DNA of 64,000 nucleotides, taken from positions 62,001 to 126,000 of the forward strand of contig VUAW01000008.1 in the NCBI GenBank assembly GCA_008711135.1, in the 5' to 3' direction. Every line of letters begins with the position of its first letter. The stretch's first letter is position 1. Below are positions 9,969 to 19,234 of this stretch, one piece after another. The notes under the pieces are model-generated. The model made no database searches, was not told where the DNA came from, and saw only the letters and a list, made by a program, of their open reading frames with translations. This DNA comes from Rhodobacteraceae bacterium LNNU 3342. GTDB lineage: Bacteria > Pseudomonadota > Alphaproteobacteria > Rhodobacterales > Rhodobacteraceae. Position numbers and translations under genes: made by a program.

Positions 9969-10431
9969 GTATCTGAACGCGGCACTCCGGAGCGAGCTGA
10001 CTGCCGTTAGCCAGTACTGGCTGCACTATCGGCTGCAAGAGGACTGGGGGTATGGCCGTCTTGCCCGCAAGTCCCGGTCCGAAAGCATCGAAGAGATGCA
10101 TCACGCCGACAAGCTGATCCAGCGGATCATCTTCCTGGAAGGCCACCCGAACCTGCAGAAGCTGGACCCGCTCCGCATCGGGCAGACCCTGCGCGAGACG
10201 CTGGATTCGGACCTTGCGGCCGAACATGATGCCCGCACGCTGTACATCGAGGCACGCGACCACTGCGACAAGGTGGGCGACTACGTTTCCAAGATGCTGT
10301 TCGAGGAACTGATCGCGGACGAGGAAGGCCATATCGACTTCCTGGAAACCCAGATCGACCTGCATCAGAAGCTGGGCGACGAGCGCTACGGGCTGCTCAA
10401 CGCGCTCCCGGCGGACGAAGCCGAAAGCTGA
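9943..10431 (+). CDS. bfr: Bacterioferritin
   Basis: 162-residue heme-containing ferritin that oxidises and stores iron in a 24-subunit shell. The diiron ligands E18, E51, H54, E94, E127 and H130 are present, and the heme-ligating methionine is M52 in [11 protein letters not shown], at the classical position. GGAAG precedes the ATG and lies inside the bfd frame, so the two genes overlap by 26 bases and are probably coupled. Length is normal for the family. Confidence 0.96.
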   Translation: MKGDPQVIEYLNAALRSELTAVSQYWLHYRLQEDWGYGRLARKSRSESIEEMHHADKLIQRIIFLEGHPNLQKLDPLRIGQTLRETLDSDLAAEHDARTLYIEARDHCDKVGDYVSKMLFEELIADEEGHIDFLETQIDLHQKLGDERYGLLNALPADEAES

Positions 10432-10522
10432 GACAGCGCCGCTGCCGTGTCAGACGGCAGCGGCAAACCTCGGGAACTTCGCGGGCCGCCGCCGGTTCAC
10501 GCCCTGAAACAAGAGGGCGCCC

Positions 10523-10864
10523 ATGCAGATCATTCCCACCCGCATTCATGGCATCATCGACTACCTCACCGCGGCGCTTCTGGTGGCGACGCCACTGCTG
10601 CTTGGGCTGGAGGGAGCGGCGCGCTGGGTCTTGATCGGCGCGGGACTCGCGGCCTTGGCCTACAGCCTGCTGACCGATTATGAACTTGGGCTGCTTCCGG
10701 TGCTGTCGATGCCCGCACATCTGGCGGTGGACATGGCGCTGGGCCTGTTCCTGATCGCCTCGCCCTGGATCTTCGGGTTCGCCGGGACCATCCTATGGCC
10801 GCACCTGATGTTCGGTGCGGCCTCGCTCGTGATCCCGACGTTGACCCGGCGCCACCGCCTATAG
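10523..10864 (+). CDS. Small four-helix membrane protein, SPW-repeat-like
   Basis: 113 residues, almost all hydrophobic, with about four membrane segments. Two similar halves carry HGIIDYLTAALLVATPLLLG and HLAVDMALGLFLIASPWIFG. The SPW-like ASPWIFGFAG motif suggests the SPW/DUF-type small membrane proteins common in alphaproteobacteria. Function is unknown. It lies 91 bases after bfr in the same direction and overlaps the end of the convergent hflX by 6 bases. Confidence 0.75.
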   Translation: MQIIPTRIHGIIDYLTAALLVATPLLLGLEGAARWVLIGAGLAALAYSLLTDYELGLLPVLSMPAHLAVDMALGLFLIASPWIFGFAGTILWPHLMFGAASLVIPTLTRRHRL

Positions 10865-12112
10865 ATCGCGGAAGCGTTTTTCCTGCCGCGCGGTCCAGCG
10901 CACATCCACCACGTGGCCTGCGTCATCCTGCGCCTCGGACTTGACCACGCCCTGATCGTACAGCCACGCCCGCTTGCGCCCTTCGTCGAACGGCAGGTGA
11001 AGCGTGCGGTCAAGCTTCTCTTCCTCCAGCGTCTCGGAAATCGCGGCCAGCAGTTCGGGCACGCCTTCCTCGGTGATGGCGGAGATGGCAAAGACATCCG
11101 GGTTCCGGTCGGCCTGCACCTGCAGGGCAGCCCGCGCCTCGCCGCTGACAAGGTCGAGCTTGTTCCAGACCTCGATCTGCGGCGTGCTTTCCTTCACGCC
11201 CAGCGAGGCGAGGATGTCAGCCACGTCCTGGGCCTGTTCCTGGGTCTCGGGGTGCGAGATGTCGCGGACATGCAGGATCAGGTCGGCCTCAAGCACCTCT
11301 TCGAGCGTGGCGCGGAAGGCCGCGACAAGCTGCGTCGGAAGGTCAGAGATGAAGCCCACCGTGTCGGACAGGATCACCCTGCGCCCAGATGGAAGCTCCA
11401 CCCCCCGCATCGTCGGGTCGAGCGTGGCGAACAGCATGTCCTTGGCCAGAACCTCTGCCCCGGTCATGCGGTTGAAGAGCGTCGATTTCCCCGCGTTGGT
11501 GTAGCCCACAAGCGCCACCACCGGGAACGGAACCTTTTTCCGCGCCGCGCGATGCAACTCGCGGGTTTTCACCACCTTGGCCAACTGTCGCCGGATCCGG
11601 GTGACCGCCTCATCGATGGCGCGGCGGTCAGCCTCGATCTGCGTTTCGCCGGGACCCCCGACGAAGCCCAGCCCACCCCGCTGCCGTTCAAGGTGCGTCC
11701 AGGCCCGGACCAGCCGCGTCCGCTGGTAGGACAGCGCGGCCAGTTCCACCTGCAACACACCCTCGCGGGTTCTTGCGCGGTCGGCAAAGATCTCAAGGAT
11801 CAACCCCGTCCGGTCCAGAAGCTTGACGCCCCATTCCTTTTCAAGGTTGCGCTGCTGCACCGGCGTGACAGGTCCGTCGATGAGGACAAGCCCCACCTCC
11901 AGCGCCTTGATCCGCTCCTTCAGCTCTTCAAGCTTGCCCGATCCGAACAGGCGCCCCGGATGAACCAGCGGCAGGCGCACCACTTCGGCCCCTACCACCT
12001 CCAGATCGGGCAAGGCCACGGCAAGCGCCACCGCCTCGTCCAGACCATGTTCCGGCAGCCGCCGGTCGCGTTGCGACTTGATGTCGGGGTGCAGGACCAG
12101 GGCGCGGGTCAC
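10859..12112 (-). CDS. hflX: GTPase HflX
   Basis: 417-residue ribosome-associated GTPase that splits stalled or stressed ribosomes. The N-terminal HflX domain contains HPGRLFGSGKLEEL, and the linker has GPGETQIEADRR. The G domain shows G1 GYTNAGKSTLFN, G3 DTVGFI and G4 NKLD. The start is GTG at 12112 with AGGGGG just upstream. An out-of-frame ATG further up runs into a stop. It follows hfq in the same direction, the order seen in many proteobacteria. Confidence 0.95.
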   Translation of the reverse strand: MTRALVLHPDIKSQRDRRLPEHGLDEAVALAVALPDLEVVGAEVVRLPLVHPGRLFGSGKLEELKERIKALEVGLVLIDGPVTPVQQRNLEKEWGVKLLDRTGLILEIFADRARTREGVLQVELAALSYQRTRLVRAWTHLERQRGGLGFVGGPGETQIEADRRAIDEAVTRIRRQLAKVVKTRELHRAARKKVPFPVVALVGYTNAGKSTLFNRMTGAEVLAKDMLFATLDPTMRGVELPSGRRVILSDTVGFISDLPTQLVAAFRATLEEVLEADLILHVRDISHPETQEQAQDVADILASLGVKESTPQIEVWNKLDLVSGEARAALQVQADRNPDVFAISAITEEGVPELLAAISETLEEEKLDRTLHLPFDEGRKRAWLYDQGVVKSEAQDDAGHVVDVRWTARQEKRFRDL

Positions 12113-12141
12113 GCCCCCCTGCTTCGTGTCATGTTCTTCGG

Positions 12142-12375
12142 TCAGTCTTCTGCCTCATACAGGCTAATGGGTTGTCCTGGCATAATAGTAGAGATGGCAT
12201 GCTTGTAGACAAGCTGCGACTGCCCATCACGGCGCAGAAGCACGCAGAAATTGTCGAACCAGGTGATGACGCCCTGCAGCTTTACACCGTTGATCAGAAA
12301 AATTGTGACCGGAACTTTCGCTTTCCGGACATGATTGAGAAATGCGTCCTGCAAGTTCTGCTTGTCAGAGGCCAT
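12142..12375 (-). CDS. hfq: RNA chaperone Hfq
   Basis: 77-residue Sm-like hexameric RNA-binding protein that matches small RNAs with mRNAs. Sm1 includes [22 protein letters not shown] and [15 protein letters not shown], and Sm2 is [12 protein letters not shown], which carries the Y/F-K-H signature. The ATG at 12375 gives the usual MASDKQNLQ start. The frame is open nine codons further up but without family resemblance. A 150-base gap separates it from trkH and probably holds its promoter. Confidence 0.97.
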   Translation of the reverse strand: MASDKQNLQDAFLNHVRKAKVPVTIFLINGVKLQGVITWFDNFCVLLRRDGQSQLVYKHAISTIMPGQPISLYEAED

Positions 12376-12525
12376 TGCTTTGCCTTTTTGTTGTGCCTTC
12401 AATCGTGCTTGCCCGGGCTCTGTCCCTCACCCGCCTTCACAAGTATGAAGCGGCTTACAAGCAGATGCCAGACCCAAAAGCAGCAGGTACCAACACTGCA
12501 AGCGGGCAAACGCAGGAAATGTTCC

Positions 12526-14040
12526 CTAGTTCCGCCAGGTGACTGGCGCCAGAAGCGCGATGATCGCCAGCGCCTCCAGCCGGCCAAGAACCATCGCCCC
12601 CGCCAGGATGATCTTTGGCATGTCGCCCAGCGCGGCATAGGCCAGCGGCACATCCCCCGCCACCGAGGCCAGCGGCCCCGTCGTCGAAAGCGCCGCGATG
12701 GTCAGGATCAGGGCGGGTTCGAAGGCAAGCCCCGCAAGCGCCAGCGCAGCCAAAATCACGCTGATGGAGGCCGCGAACAGCATGAAGAACACCCAAGCCG
12801 ATTGCGCGCCTTCCCGCCGCAGCCGCCGTTCCAGCGGCCCTGCCCCCCCGACCGAAGCCGGATGGACCAGACGGTCCATTTCCCGCTCTGCATGCCGCGC
12901 AAGCGCGTAAACTCTAAGGAGTTTCACACCACCCGCCGTGGTCGCCACCCCGCCGCCCATCAGCGCCAGCCCCAGCAGGATCAGCCCAGGGGACCGCAGG
13001 CCGGACCAGACGCGCGCCTCGCTCCAGTCCGCAGAAACGAAGCCGTTGGTCGTCAGGAACGACAGGGTGGTGAAGATCGTGCCCCACGCGGCCCGGAGCG
13101 CGAACACCAGGCTGTCAGGCTCGGGCGCCTCGAACGCGCCGAACCAGTGGCGGATGAAGATGATCGCCGGTGCCACCCCCAGGATCAGCAAGCCGATGCG
13201 GATCTCGGGGTCGTGGTGCAGCGGCTGCAGCCCCACCATCGGCGCCGCCGGCCAGAACCGCCGCGACAGGGCCAGGATCAGGCCCGCAAAGATCACTGTC
13301 TCGCCCAGCACCCCTGCCTCTACCCGGTCGAGCCCGCCAACGGGCGAAATGCCGCTGGTCGCCAGCGTGGACATGGCGTGGCAGGCGGCGACAAGCGCCC
13401 CCTCACCCGCCATCAATAGCGCGATCCACAGCGCCAGCGTGATCGAGCCGTAAACAGGAAACATGACCCGCGTATAGCGGAGCAGCCGTTCTGTCGGGTC
13501 CGCAATGCGGGTGATCTGCGTCAGCCCGATTGCACCACGCCCGGCCGAAGATCCCCGCGCCACCTCGAACCCGCCCAGGTTCATGGGGGCGAGGATTGCC
13601 ACTGCGGCCAGCAGCATGAAGAACCCGCCCAGCCAACCCACCAGCGCCCGCCACAGATGGACCGTCGGCGGAAGCCGCCCGGGAGCTTCATACAGCGTGG
13701 CGCCGGTGGTGGTGAAGCTCGACACCATCTCGAACCAGGTATTGAGGAATGTGGTGTCCCGCACGGCCTCTCTGAAGGGCACGGCCAGCATCACCGGCAG
13801 CAGCAGATAGGCGGCCAGCAGCGCGGTCAGATGGCTCCGGGCATAGTTGCGCGGTTGATAGTTGGACACGGCGATGCCGATCATCACGGTCAGCATCGAA
13901 AACAGCACAGCCGAATAAAAAAACGCCCGCGACGACACGTAGTCGCGCACGGCATAGCCGTGGATCGCCGGGACGAACATCGCCAGCGCGCCGATCCCCA
14001 TCAGGATGACCAGCAGCGGCAGGTCGAGGATGCGCCGCAT
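12526..14040 (-). CDS. trkH: Potassium uptake protein TrkH
   Basis: 504-residue integral membrane K+ translocating subunit with about ten to twelve hydrophobic segments. The first selectivity-filter repeat is visible as SSFTTTGATL and a late one as STTGPLASVAGD. The gene starts immediately after the trkA stop with no spacer, so the two form one transcription unit. It moves K+ inward, gated by the cytoplasmic TrkA ring. Confidence 0.95.
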   Translation of the reverse strand: MRRILDLPLLVILMGIGALAMFVPAIHGYAVRDYVSSRAFFYSAVLFSMLTVMIGIAVSNYQPRNYARSHLTALLAAYLLLPVMLAVPFREAVRDTTFLNTWFEMVSSFTTTGATLYEAPGRLPPTVHLWRALVGWLGGFFMLLAAVAILAPMNLGGFEVARGSSAGRGAIGLTQITRIADPTERLLRYTRVMFPVYGSITLALWIALLMAGEGALVAACHAMSTLATSGISPVGGLDRVEAGVLGETVIFAGLILALSRRFWPAAPMVGLQPLHHDPEIRIGLLILGVAPAIIFIRHWFGAFEAPEPDSLVFALRAAWGTIFTTLSFLTTNGFVSADWSEARVWSGLRSPGLILLGLALMGGGVATTAGGVKLLRVYALARHAEREMDRLVHPASVGGAGPLERRLRREGAQSAWVFFMLFAASISVILAALALAGLAFEPALILTIAALSTTGPLASVAGDVPLAYAALGDMPKIILAGAMVLGRLEALAIIALLAPVTWRN

Positions 14041-15417
14041 CTAGAAGTAGTCGATGGAGACCTGCAGCAGGCGCTCCACCTCGGGGATGTCAGAGGCCAG
14101 GGAGAAGATGGCGATGATGTCACCTTCCATGATCCGCGTTGCGCCGCTCGGCTTCATGACCTGGTTGTTGCGCATCACCGCGCCGACCAGCACGCCTTCA
14201 GGAAAGTCGATTTCACGGATTTCCCGCCCCGCGATCGGCGAGGTGGACAGCACCTGCGCCTCGATCACTTCGGCCTCGGCGTCGCCGATGGAATAGATCG
14301 CCCGGACCCGCCCATGCCGGATGTGCCGCAGGATCGACGATACCGTCGTCGCCCGCGGGTTGATGTAGGCGTCGATGTCCAGCGGCGCCATGAGCGATAC
14401 CAGCGTCGGGTCATTGACGAGCGCGATCGCCATCGGGCAACCGGCCGACTTCGCCCGCACCGCCGCAAGCATGTTGGTCTTGTCGTCATCAGTGACGACA
14501 AGGATGGCGTCCGCCCGCTCGATATTTGCTTCCATCAGCAGGTCGATGTCCATCCCGTCACCGTTCAGAACGATGGTCCGTTCCAGCGCATCGGCGGCCA
14601 GTTCCGCGCGCGCCCGGTCCTTTTCGATCATCTTGACGCGCACGCGGTTGGTCCGCCGCTCCAGCGCTCGGGCCACGGCAAGGCCTACGTTCCCGCCGCC
14701 GACGATGACCAGACGTTCCTGCTTCTTGGCCGTCTTGCCGAATATTTCCAGCGCCCGGTTCACATCCTCGATATGGGTGAAGACATAGATCTGGTCGCCC
14801 GCGAACAACTGGTCGTTCGGGTCTGGGGCGAACAGTGTCTCGTCCCGGCGAACACCGACGACGATGGCCCGTAGCGTGGAAAACAGGTCGTTGAGCTGCC
14901 GCAGCGGGGTGTTCAGGACGGGACAATCCTCATCCAGCGCGATCCCCAAAAGCTGCGCCCGCCCGCCCATGAAGTTTTCCGTGTCAAACGCCGTGGGCGC
15001 GGCAAGCCGTTGCAGCGCCGCCTCGGCCACCTCGCGTTCGGGGCTGATGACCACGTCGATCGGCAGATGCTCGCGCCGGTAAAGCTGGGAATACGCGGCA
15101 TCCAGGTAGCTTTGCGCCCGGATGCGGGCGATCTTGCGCGTGACGTCGAACACCGAATGGGCGACCTGGCAGGTGACCATGTTCACCTCGTCCGAATAGG
15201 TCGCCGCGATGATCATGTCGGCGTCCCGCGCGCCGGCAAGCTCCAGCACGTCGGGATGGCTTGCAAAACCCGCCACCCCCTGCACATCCAGCGTATCGGT
15301 TGCCCGCCGCACCAGATCTGGGTTGTTGTCGACGATCGTCACATCGTTTCTTTCGCCCGACAACTGGCGGGCGATTTGCCAGCCCACCTGCCCGGCGCCA
15401 CAGATGATGACCTTCAT
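14041..15417 (-). CDS. trkA: Trk system potassium uptake regulator TrkA
   Basis: 458-residue soluble regulator built as a tandem of two RCK (TrkA-N plus TrkA-C) units. NAD-binding loops are seen at the start (MKVIICGAGQVGWQIA) and again mid-protein (VIVGGGNVGLAVARAL). The C-terminal TrkA-C halves follow each. It binds nucleotides and gates TrkH. It lies downstream of ntrX and directly upstream of trkH on the minus strand. Confidence 0.96.
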   Translation of the reverse strand: MKVIICGAGQVGWQIARQLSGERNDVTIVDNNPDLVRRATDTLDVQGVAGFASHPDVLELAGARDADMIIAATYSDEVNMVTCQVAHSVFDVTRKIARIRAQSYLDAAYSQLYRREHLPIDVVISPEREVAEAALQRLAAPTAFDTENFMGGRAQLLGIALDEDCPVLNTPLRQLNDLFSTLRAIVVGVRRDETLFAPDPNDQLFAGDQIYVFTHIEDVNRALEIFGKTAKKQERLVIVGGGNVGLAVARALERRTNRVRVKMIEKDRARAELAADALERTIVLNGDGMDIDLLMEANIERADAILVVTDDDKTNMLAAVRAKSAGCPMAIALVNDPTLVSLMAPLDIDAYINPRATTVSSILRHIRHGRVRAIYSIGDAEAEVIEAQVLSTSPIAGREIREIDFPEGVLVGAVMRNNQVMKPSGATRIMEGDIIAIFSLASDIPEVERLLQVSIDYF

Positions 15418-15480
15418 TCAGATCCCCTTGCGGTTCCGCCCACTCCTTGCCAGATGCGCCGAGGGCGGTCAATCAGGCGA

Positions 15481-16881
15481 TCAGGTCTCTTCCAGCAGCA
15501 CAAGCCGCGCCCCGGCCTTGCTGCCCGTGGCCACCCCCAGCGACTTGAGCTTGCGGTGCAGCGCCGAGCGTTCCATGCCGACAAAGGCCGCCGTCCGGCT
15601 GATGTTGCCGCCAAAGCGGTTGATCTGCGTCAGCAGGTACTCCCGCTCGAACAGTTCGCGTGCCTCACGCAGGGGCAAAGTGGCAAGGCCACCCGCCAGC
15701 ACGATCCGCCCGTCGCCGGTGCCCTGCACCTCGTCCTGCCCCGGCAGGTCGCGCGGCTCGATCGGGCCGGTGCTGTCGCCAAGGATCAGCGCGCGCTCGA
15801 TCACGTTGCGCAACTGGCGGACGTTGCCGGGCCAGGACATGGTCTGCAGCACCGCCTGCGCCTCGGCGCTCAGCGGGCGCAGGGGCAGGCCCTGGGTCTT
15901 GTTGAAGAACTCAGTGAAGTGCCGCGCCAGTTCGGGAATATCCTCGCGCCGTTCTTCAAGCGAGGGCACCGCCACCGGCACCACGTTCAGCCGGTCGTAA
16001 AGCTCTTGCCGGACCCGGCCGGCAGCGATTTCCGCCGCAAGGTTGCGCGTGGTCGAGGAGATGACCCGCAGGTCCACCCGCACCTTCTCCGACCCTCCAA
16101 CGCGGGTGAAAGTCTGGTCCACCAGCACCCGCAGGATCTTGGACTGGGTGCCGAGCGGCATGTCCGCGATTTCGTCGAGGTAGATCACCCCGCCGTGCGC
16201 CTGCTCCAGAAGGCCGGGCTCGGCCCCGCGTTCCGGGGTCTCGCGGCCGAAAAGCACCTCCTCCATCCGCTCCGGCTCTACCGAGGCCGAGGAGACGGTG
16301 ATGAACGGCGCCCCGGCCCGGGCGGAATGAGCGTGAATGTAGCGTGCCGCGACTTCCTTGCCGCAGCCCGAAGGGCCGGTCAGCATCACCCGGCCATTCG
16401 ACTTGGTCACCTTGTCCAGCTGCGCCCGCAGCGTCCGGAAGGCAGGCGAACTGCCGATCATCTCTGCGGTGACAGCGTCGCGGCGGCGTAATTCGGAATT
16501 CTCCCGCCGCAGCCGCGAGGTTTCCATCGCGCGGCGGATCACCACCAGCAGCTGGTCGATGTTGAAGGGCTTCTCGATGAAGTCATAGGCGCCCTGCTTG
16601 ATCGCAGCGACTGCAATCTCGATGTTGCCGTGGCCGGAAATGATCACCACCGGCACATCGGGATTGTCGCGTTTGACGGTCTTGAGGATGTCGATCCCAT
16701 CCATGCGGCTGTCCTTGAGCCAGATGTCCAGGATCATCAGCCCTGGCGGCTCGGCGTTGATCGCGGCCATGCATTCATCCGAATTCGCCGCAAGGCGGGT
16801 GGTGAACCCTTCGTCTCGAAGGATGTCCCCAATCAGTTCCCGGATGTCGCGCTCGTCATCAACTATCAGAATATCACTCAT
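15481..16881 (-). CDS. ntrX: Nitrogen/redox response regulator NtrX
   Basis: 466-residue regulator. The receiver domain has D8, D9, phospho-acceptor D52 (MILDIWL) and K104. The AAA+ domain has Walker A GPSGCGKE, Walker B GGVIYLDEIAD and the conserved [12 protein letters not shown]-terminal Fis-type helix-turn-helix includes ISRTAAFVGMERSALHRKLK. Where sigma-54 activators carry GAFTGA the protein reads LFGRETPERGAEPG, so that loop is missing. The partner kinase is NtrY, encoded 9 bases upstream. Confidence 0.95.
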   Translation of the reverse strand: MSDILIVDDERDIRELIGDILRDEGFTTRLAANSDECMAAINAEPPGLMILDIWLKDSRMDGIDILKTVKRDNPDVPVVIISGHGNIEIAVAAIKQGAYDFIEKPFNIDQLLVVIRRAMETSRLRRENSELRRRDAVTAEMIGSSPAFRTLRAQLDKVTKSNGRVMLTGPSGCGKEVAARYIHAHSARAGAPFITVSSASVEPERMEEVLFGRETPERGAEPGLLEQAHGGVIYLDEIADMPLGTQSKILRVLVDQTFTRVGGSEKVRVDLRVISSTTRNLAAEIAAGRVRQELYDRLNVVPVAVPSLEERREDIPELARHFTEFFNKTQGLPLRPLSAEAQAVLQTMSWPGNVRQLRNVIERALILGDSTGPIEPRDLPGQDEVQGTGDGRIVLAGGLATLPLREARELFEREYLLTQINRFGGNISRTAAFVGMERSALHRKLKSLGVATGSKAGARLVLLEET

Positions 16882-16890
16882 GACGTCCCT

Positions 16891-19134
16891 CTAAACCGCC
16901 TTCTTTAAAGTCTTTTCCCGCAGCCGCGGCAGCCGGATCACGGCCATGGCGCCCGGGCGGTCGCTGCCGCCGTGGATGGGCGCATCGGCGAGCGTGAGCG
17001 TCCCACCGTGTTCCTCGATGATCTTCTTGACGATCGGCAGGCCCAATCCCGTCCCCTTGTCGCGCGTCGTCACGTATGGCTCGAACAGCCGCGCCCGGTC
17101 CTCGGGCAGGCCGATCCCATTGTCGCAGATCCGGATGAACAGTGCATCATCATCGGCGATCAAGCTTAACCGCACCTCGGGGACATAGCCGTCCGGAACG
17201 CCCTTTTCACGTTTTGCTTCAATAGCTTCCCCGGCGTTCTTGAGAAGGTTTGTCAAAGCTTGGGAAATCATCGTGGCGTCGATCTCGGTCACGACCGGCG
17301 CATCGGGCAGATCAGCCACCAGCTTGGCGCCGGACAGCGCCCCCTCTTGCAGAACCACCGCGTCGCGGGTCAGCTTGACGATGTCATGGCTGCGGCGGTC
17401 CGGGTCAGGCATCCGCGCGAATTTCGAAAACTCGTCTACGATGCGCCGCAGGTCGTTGGTCTGGCGGATGATGACATCAGTATATTGTTCGAGGTCAGCC
17501 GCCTGATCGCCCAGCGCCGGGCGGAACTTGCGCTTGATCCGTTCTGCTGAAAGCTGGATCGGGGTCAGCGGGTTCTTGATTTCATGCGCAATGCGACGGG
17601 CAACGTCGCCCCAAGCCGCCATGCGCTGGGCGCTGACAAGGTCGGTCACATCATCAAAGGCGATAACGTAGCCCTCGGCACCTTCCCCATCATTGCGCCG
17701 TTCGGCGATGCGGACCAGCAGGTTTTCCAGCCGCCCACTGCGGAGGACGCGCAGTTCCTCCTGCGCAAGCTCTTTGTCACTGTTCAGCAACCGCGCGAAC
17801 AGCGGCGCGAATTCCGGGACCACCTCGTCAAGCAGCAGCCCCTCGTTATCTGGCGGCAGGTCCAGCAGGCGCAGGGCCGATCGGTTCACGAACTCCACCC
17901 GCCCCTGCGCGTCCAGTCCGATCACCCCTGCCGTAACCGACGCCAGAACCGAGTCGAACAGCCGGCGCCGCGTCTCGATCTGGTGCGTGTTTTCCAACAG
18001 CCTTTCGCGCTGGCGCTGAAGCTGCCGGGTCATCTGGTTGAAGACGCGGCCAAGGGTGGCGATCTCGTCATCGCCCTTTTCCTCGACCACCTGCTGGCTG
18101 AGGTCACCCTCGCCTACGCGTTCGGCCGCGGCGGCAAGGCGTCCCACCGGGCGGGCCAGCCGTTCGGCGAACCACAGCCCCAGCCAGATTGCCGCCAGCA
18201 CCAGGATCACCGCGAAGCCGAGGTAGAGCAGCCCGAACTCGAACACCAGCCGCCCGCGGTCCCGTTCAAGCTGTTGATAAAGGCGAACCGTTTCCTGCGT
18301 ATCGTCCAGCAGGCTCAGGATCGACCCGTCGACCTCGCGCGAGACATAAAGGTAGCGGTCAACAAAGTCCGTCAGCCGGACCAGCGCGCGGAACTCGTTG
18401 ACGTCCCAATCCTCGATGACGACGGTTTCGCCCTGTTCAGCGCGCAGCAGTTGCGCGGGGGTGGGCTCCTCATAATCGAACAGATAGGACCGTTCTCCCC
18501 GCGCCCGGATGTTGCCCCCGCCGTCGATGATGTACGCCTCGCGCAGGCCGCGCTGGATCTGCGCCTGGCCCTGGGTCAGAATCTGCCGAAGATCCCCATC
18601 AGAGATGAAAGGCGCCGTCCGCCGCGCGATGTTGAGATAGCCTGCCAGCGCCTCGGCATCCTGAACAAGGTCGCGCCGGTGTTCGCCCTCATAGGCCTGC
18701 GCGGCTGCCAAAGAATTCCCGACCACCTGACGCACGCGATCGGAAAACCAACCCTCCAGCCCCATGTTGATGGTCAGCCCGGCAAAGATCGCCACCAGCA
18801 CGGCAGGCACCAGCGCCACGCTGGCAAAAACCCCCGTCAGCCGCAGGTGCAGGCGTGATCCGGCCGAACGCGCGCGACGGTCCGCCACCATCCGCATGAT
18901 CCGCGCCAGCACCAGCGCCGCGATCAGCAGGACATAGACAAGATCCGCCAGCAGAACGAGCCGCAGCGCGGGCGAAGATACGCCCTGCCCGAACGGCCCC
19001 AGCGCCGCCAGCGTCGCCGCCGCCAACACCGGACCCAGCGTGACCAGTCCCAGAGCGGCCCCCGTCTGCACCCGCTTTTGCCGACGCAGGCGTTCAAGCC
19101 GCTCCCATGTTGCGCTTCGTCCGGCCCGTTGCAC
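16891..19134 (-). CDS. ntrY: Sensor histidine kinase NtrY
   Basis: 747-residue membrane sensor kinase. Hydrophobic segments lie near 26-50, 55-80, 100-125 and 300-322, with a periplasmic stretch between about 125 and 300. A HAMP domain follows (about 321-373), then a PAS-like region (about 385-500). The H box [18 protein letters not shown] has H517, and the N, G1 and G2 boxes read LTNLLKNAGEA, DNGIGLPE and GTGLGLPIV. The start is a GTG at 19134; no nearby ATG fits. It lies 100 bases after ntrC and 9 bases before ntrX and should phosphorylate NtrX. Confidence 0.94.
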   Translation of the reverse strand: MQRAGRSATWERLERLRRQKRVQTGAALGLVTLGPVLAAATLAALGPFGQGVSSPALRLVLLADLVYVLLIAALVLARIMRMVADRRARSAGSRLHLRLTGVFASVALVPAVLVAIFAGLTINMGLEGWFSDRVRQVVGNSLAAAQAYEGEHRRDLVQDAEALAGYLNIARRTAPFISDGDLRQILTQGQAQIQRGLREAYIIDGGGNIRARGERSYLFDYEEPTPAQLLRAEQGETVVIEDWDVNEFRALVRLTDFVDRYLYVSREVDGSILSLLDDTQETVRLYQQLERDRGRLVFEFGLLYLGFAVILVLAAIWLGLWFAERLARPVGRLAAAAERVGEGDLSQQVVEEKGDDEIATLGRVFNQMTRQLQRQRERLLENTHQIETRRRLFDSVLASVTAGVIGLDAQGRVEFVNRSALRLLDLPPDNEGLLLDEVVPEFAPLFARLLNSDKELAQEELRVLRSGRLENLLVRIAERRNDGEGAEGYVIAFDDVTDLVSAQRMAAWGDVARRIAHEIKNPLTPIQLSAERIKRKFRPALGDQAADLEQYTDVIIRQTNDLRRIVDEFSKFARMPDPDRRSHDIVKLTRDAVVLQEGALSGAKLVADLPDAPVVTEIDATMISQALTNLLKNAGEAIEAKREKGVPDGYVPEVRLSLIADDDALFIRICDNGIGLPEDRARLFEPYVTTRDKGTGLGLPIVKKIIEEHGGTLTLADAPIHGGSDRPGAMAVIRLPRLREKTLKKAV

Positions 19135-19234
19135 CGGCCCTGCCCTCAGTTTCCGGGCCGCGTTATGCGGCCAACCGCCATTCCCGGTGGCTTATGACCG
19201 GTTGCTACCGATATGCCACGTCTGTGTTGCGGTT

